Assembly (NCBI GenBank): GCA_964445105.1
Contig: CAYUJS010000010.1
Span: forward strand, 1 to 44,704
Source: CAWBNS01 sp964445105
GTDB lineage: Bacteria; Chlamydiota; Chlamydiia; Chlamydiales; JAJFMA01
DNA length: 44,704 nt
Reading direction: 5' to 3'
In this document: piece after piece, positions 41,776 to 44,704 of the stretch
Numbering within the stretch: position 1 is the stretch's first letter
Layout: each line of letters opens with the position of its first letter
Position numbers and translations under genes: made by a program
Notes under the pieces: model-generated
The model's database searches: none
Seen by the model: only the letters and a program-made list of their open reading frames with translations
What the model was told of the DNA's origin: nothing

Positions 41776-42330
41776 ATGCATAACTGGTATGTGGTCCACG
41801 TGCTCTCAGGGCACGAGAAAAAAGTAAAAAAAGGTCTCGATGAACAACGCGAGATGAAGGGAATGAGTGACCTTGTTGAAAAGGTAATTGTTCCCATCGA
41901 AAACGTGTCGGAAGTCAAAAAAGGCCAGCAAAAAATTGTGGAGAAGAAATTATGGCCGGGATACATCCTTGTCAAAATGGTTCTCAATGAAGATTCCTGG
42001 AGCTACGTAGCAAATACCGCCAGTGTGATTGGATTCCTTGGCGGCGATAAGCCTACGCCTCTGAGCGATCGTGAAGTAGACGAGGTCATGAAGGATCTGC
42101 AAGAAAAACGCGAGACAATCACCGAAAGACACAAGTTCCAAGTGGGCGACCGTGTCAAAATCGTGGATGGTGTGTTTGTGAATTTCTTAGGAACAGTGAC
42201 TGACGTCTTCCATGACAAGGGACGCCTGAGTGTTACAGTTTCAATATTTGGACGCGAAACTCGTGTGGATGACCTGGAGTTTTTCCAAGTTGAAAGAGCC
42301 ACGGATGAAGAAGAAGCCGAAACGAAATAG
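41776..42330 (+). CDS. nusG: Transcription termination/antitermination factor NusG
   Basis: A 184-residue NusG: the NGN domain begins NWYVVHVLSGHEKKVKKGL and contains KKLWPGYILVKM; the C-terminal KOW domain has FQVGDRVKIVDGVFVNFLGT. NusG binds RNA polymerase and couples to Rho or ribosomal S10. It follows secE and precedes rplK, the usual bacterial order. Confidence 0.97.
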   Translation: MHNWYVVHVLSGHEKKVKKGLDEQREMKGMSDLVEKVIVPIENVSEVKKGQQKIVEKKLWPGYILVKMVLNEDSWSYVANTASVIGFLGGDKPTPLSDREVDEVMKDLQEKRETITERHKFQVGDRVKIVDGVFVNFLGTVTDVFHDKGRLSVTVSIFGRETRVDDLEFFQVERATDEEEAETK

Positions 42331-42367
42331 ACGGCTAGATAGTAGAGCGAATTGACAAGAGGAAGCA

Positions 42368-42796
42368 ATGGCTAAGAAAAAGATCATCAAGATAGTTCGC
42401 CTTCAGATACCAGCAGGCAAAGCGAACCCAGCGCCCCCAATTGGCCCGGCCCTTGGTGGTGCTGGCGTCAACATCATGGCGTTCTGCAAAGAATTTAACG
42501 CGAAGACATCGGAGAAGGCCGGCGACGTACTTCCCGTGGTCATCACTGTGTACGCGGACAAGACCTTTACCTTTATCACAAAGCAGCCTCCAGTAGCCGA
42601 AATGATTAAGAAGAAGGCTGGCATTGAAAAAGGCTCGGGCGTACCGAACCGAGAGAAGAAGGGAAAGTTGACTCGCGCTCAAACTAAAGAAATCGCGCAG
42701 GCTAAAATAGAAGATATGAACGCACGCAACCTCGACGCAGCTGCAGAGATGGTTTGCGGCACTGCCCGCTCGATGGGCGTCGACATTGTTGAATGA
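42368..42796 (+). CDS. rplK: Ribosomal protein L11
   Basis: A 142-residue L11 with the Pro-rich N-terminal IPAGKANPAPPIGPALGGAG and the C-terminal rRNA-binding domain ending MCGTARSMG-like (here MVCGTARSMGVDI). AAGAGGAAG precedes the ATG. The rplA frame begins within its stop codon, but the true rplA start is slightly downstream. Confidence 0.98.
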   Translation: MAKKKIIKIVRLQIPAGKANPAPPIGPALGGAGVNIMAFCKEFNAKTSEKAGDVLPVVITVYADKTFTFITKQPPVAEMIKKKAGIEKGSGVPNREKKGKLTRAQTKEIAQAKIEDMNARNLDAAAEMVCGTARSMGVDIVE

Positions 42797-42807
42797 GAGA
42801 AGAGATC

Positions 42808-43506
42808 ATGACACGAAAAAGCAAAAGAATGCAGGATACCTACAAAAAGACCGAAGAGACGAAAGTCTACAAGGCTGATGAAGCGGTAGCCCTCCTTAAA
42901 GAGTGTCCGGCAGTGAAGTTTGATCAATCTGTGGATATTTCTGTTCGCCTAGGAATTGATCCGCGTAAATCCGATCAGAACGTGCGCGCTACTGTTTCTC
43001 TACCGCACGGCACCGGTAAAAAGCTCGTTATTGTTGCCGTTACACGCGGCGACAAAGTTAAAGAGGCTCTCGATGCAGGCGCAGATATGGCTGGTAGCGA
43101 CGAATTGGTGGCTAAGATTGCTGCTGGTTGGACAGACTTTGATGCTGTCGTTGCAACACCGGATATGATGCGTGAAGTGGGTAAGCTAGGTAAAATCCTA
43201 GGCCCTCGCGGCTTAATGCCTACTCCTAAAGCTGGCACAGTCACCACTGACTTGAATAAGGCCATCCAAGAATTAAAAAGCGGTAAGATCGAGTTTAAAG
43301 CCGATCGCCATGGCGTAGTGAACGCCGCCATCGGTAAACTTTCTTTTGCCGGAGACAAATTAGTACAAAACTTGAACGCTTTTATTCAGGCGGTAGCTAA
43401 ATCTAAGCCACCAACTGCTAAGGGCCAATACTTGCGCTCGTTAGTACTCTCGTCCACGATGGGTCCTGGCTTGAAGATCGAGCTGCGCGATATTGATAAC
43501 GCATAA
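42808..43506 (+). CDS. rplA: Ribosomal protein L1
   Basis: A 232-residue L1 with the signatures VDISVRLGIDPRKSDQNVR, LPHGTGK and ILGPRGLMPTPKAGTVT. The ATG at 42808 (MTRKSKRMQDTYKK) is preferred to one at 42793 because GAGAGAAGAG lies just ahead of it and the shorter N-terminus fits the family. L1 usually regulates the rplK-rplA mRNA; no L1-binding mimic was identified here. Confidence 0.97.
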   Translation: MTRKSKRMQDTYKKTEETKVYKADEAVALLKECPAVKFDQSVDISVRLGIDPRKSDQNVRATVSLPHGTGKKLVIVAVTRGDKVKEALDAGADMAGSDELVAKIAAGWTDFDAVVATPDMMREVGKLGKILGPRGLMPTPKAGTVTTDLNKAIQELKSGKIEFKADRHGVVNAAIGKLSFAGDKLVQNLNAFIQAVAKSKPPTAKGQYLRSLVLSSTMGPGLKIELRDIDNA

Positions 43507-43520
43507 GGAGCCGGTTACCG

Positions 43521-44090
43521 ATGAGAGAAGAAAAACAACTCCTTTTGGATGAGATCAACGGGTTGATGGATCACTATCAACACTTCGTGATCATGAGTTA
43601 CACCAAGCTCAAGGCAAACACAGTTGCGACTCTTCGCGGAAACGTACAAGAGAAGCTTGGTGGCGAAGTGGAAATTATGCCTAAACGCATGTTGATCAAG
43701 AGTGCCAGGAAAGCTGGCAACGAACTGCAAAAGAACCAGTTGAACGGGCATATCGGCGTCGTATTTACCAACGACGGCGTAGAAACTACCAAATTCCTAG
43801 TGCAATTTGGCAAAGAAAACGAGGACAACTTAAAGGTCCTTGGTGGAAAGATAGATGGGCTGCTGTACGACGGCGTCCAGATGGAGCAGATTTCCAAACT
43901 ACCAGGTGTGAAAGAATTACGCTCCCAGTTCCTTAGCGTTCTGGAAGCTCCGCTCAGCCAGACTCTGGGTACGATGGATGCACTTCTGACGAGCCTCATT
44001 CACTGCCTTGCAAACAAGGCAGACAAAGCGGGTGAGTCTCAGTCACAAATATTTTCAGATGATAGTCAATGTAGTGAGGTATTACTGTGA
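43521..44090 (+). CDS. rplJ: Ribosomal protein L10
   Basis: A 189-residue L10, the base of the stalk. YTKLKANTVATLRGNVQEK and the PKRMLIKSARKAG region are typical, and the C-terminal helix that binds L7/L12 dimers is present (LRSQFLSVLEAPLSQTLGTM and following). AAGGAG precedes the ATG. The stop overlaps the rplL start (GTGA). Confidence 0.95.
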   Translation: MREEKQLLLDEINGLMDHYQHFVIMSYTKLKANTVATLRGNVQEKLGGEVEIMPKRMLIKSARKAGNELQKNQLNGHIGVVFTNDGVETTKFLVQFGKENEDNLKVLGGKIDGLLYDGVQMEQISKLPGVKELRSQFLSVLEAPLSQTLGTMDALLTSLIHCLANKADKAGESQSQIFSDDSQCSEVLL

Positions 44091-44473
44091 GCAAGAAATT
44101 AGAAGAGCTACGCGATGAGCTCAGCAAGCTAACCGTGTTAGAAATGGCTGAGTTGAAGACGCTGCTAGAAGATCATTGGGGTGTTAAGGCTGCTGCAGCT
44201 GCTGTAGCCGTCGCTGCACCTGCTGCTGGCGCCGCTGCTGCCGTCGAGGAGTCAACAGACTTCCAAATTATCCTGCAAGAATCTGCTGCAGATAAGAAAA
44301 TCGGCGTCATCAAAGTCGTTCGCGAAGTCACTGGTCTGGGCCTAAAAGAGGCGAAAGAACTAGTGGAAGCTGCCCCAAAAACTGTGAAGGAGCATGCTCC
44401 TAAAGCAGAAGCGGAAGATATTAAGAAAAAGTTAGAAGCAGCTGGAGCAAAGGTTACCCTGAAAGGGCTATAA
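44087..44473 (+). CDS. rplL: Ribosomal protein L7/L12
   Basis: A 128-residue L7/L12: N-terminal dimerisation domain (LRDELSKLTVLEMAELKTLL), Ala-rich hinge, and C-terminal domain with KKIGVIKVVREVTGLGLKEA and AKVTLKGL. It starts with GTG overlapping the rplJ stop, which couples translation of the two stalk proteins. Confidence 0.98.
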   Translation: MSKKLEELRDELSKLTVLEMAELKTLLEDHWGVKAAAAAVAVAAPAAGAAAAVEESTDFQIILQESAADKKIGVIKVVREVTGLGLKEAKELVEAAPKTVKEHAPKAEAEDIKKKLEAAGAKVTLKGL

Positions 44474-44500
44474 CCAAGTGCACCGCACGGCGTTCGACTT

Positions 44501-44533
44501 AAGCAGTAAAGGCACGGGCCTTTACTGCTTTGT
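44501..44533 (+). terminator. Attenuator-type hairpin downstream of rplL
   Basis: AAGCAGTAAAGGC pairs with GCCTTTACTGCTT across a 4-base loop, followed by TTTG. In this gene order rpoB normally follows, and partial termination between rplL and rpoB is a known way to lower polymerase subunit output. The remaining 170 bases of the window show no further gene. Confidence 0.7.
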
Positions 44534-44704
44534 GCTACCTTCGAACGGGATTCGAGAGTTGGGATGCAAAACTTTGCTTCCTGCTCTCTCGTTTTCCATT
44601 AGTTGTGCACAAACCAAATTAGAAAGAGACTCTAGGCTAAGTCTGTTCAGAACAAAGGAAGTGATCCTGCGATCCTGGATTCTGAGTCCTCAAAAAAGAA
44701 TCAA

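Noticed and set aside
1..44704. CRISPR array, complete insertion sequence or prophage
   Set aside because: No regularly spaced short repeats, no intact transposase or integrase and no phage structural genes were seen in either strand.

Overview
The window looks like a chromosome segment of an environmental (non-Chlamydiaceae) member of the Chlamydiota. The evidence is the order infA, tRNA-Thr, tuf, tRNA-Trp, secE, nusG, rplK, rplA, rplJ, rplL, which is the arrangement known from Chlamydia, together with a MYG1-like gene, a HIT gene and a HEAT-repeat gene in a row, a TyrP-type amino acid permease, paired tRNA-Val/tRNA-Asp and tRNA-Thr/tRNA-Tyr genes, and a Cys/Tyr-rich secreted protein. Base composition is near balanced and the spacers are long, unlike the compact pathogenic chlamydiae. 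The species cannot be named from sequence reading alone.

Layout. 1-2550: a minus-strand unit of tRNA-Val, tRNA-Asp, a YitT-type membrane protein, queG and a cut-off nagZ-like gene, behind one clear promoter. 2557-6842: a second minus-strand unit of a TtcA-like tRNA thiolase, a MoxR ATPase, a 612-residue TraB/ChaN-like protein and surE. 6916-9461: a SEC-C protein, tRNA-Thr, tRNA-Tyr, a small conserved protein, a GT9 glycosyltransferase and a DUF892 protein. 9480-13099: a gene-poor accessory stretch holding a ruined ATPase plus DUF4276 gene pair, then intact endonuclease V and Fpg repair genes. 13328-18541: a Cys/Tyr-rich secreted protein, an SLC12-like cotransporter, an Smr protein, an SDR enzyme and an MFS transporter. 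19219-25158: a broken O6-alkylguanine methyltransferase gene, a DUF3185 protein, two paralogous eight-repeat secreted proteins, then a ruined DUF559 gene and a ruined AbiE system ending exactly at a tRNA(CAT) gene. 25343-38932: two rRNA-type methyltransferases, two small envelope-type proteins, a LOG-like protein, a sodium symporter, the MYG1/HIT/HEAT row, TyrP and a membrane-ClpB-like fusion. 38909-44704: sufE and the infA to rplL translation cluster, ending in the rplL-rpoB attenuator region.

The most unusual signal is a dispersed repeat of roughly 120-160 bp, with inverted-repeat ends around a CCCGCTAAAAAAAG core, present in nine full or partial copies. All nine lie in the same orientation on the + strand whatever the direction of the neighbouring genes, and two of them supply the C-terminus or stop codon of a host gene.

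The second theme is decay of defence and repair genes. There are two separate relics of defence-type loci (a COG4637-type ATPase with DUF4276; AbiEi/AbiEii with a DUF559 nuclease domain) and a methyltransferase gene with a damaged active site and a one-base frameshift. The intact genes are mostly housekeeping (translation, tRNA and rRNA modification, repair, transport, cell envelope).
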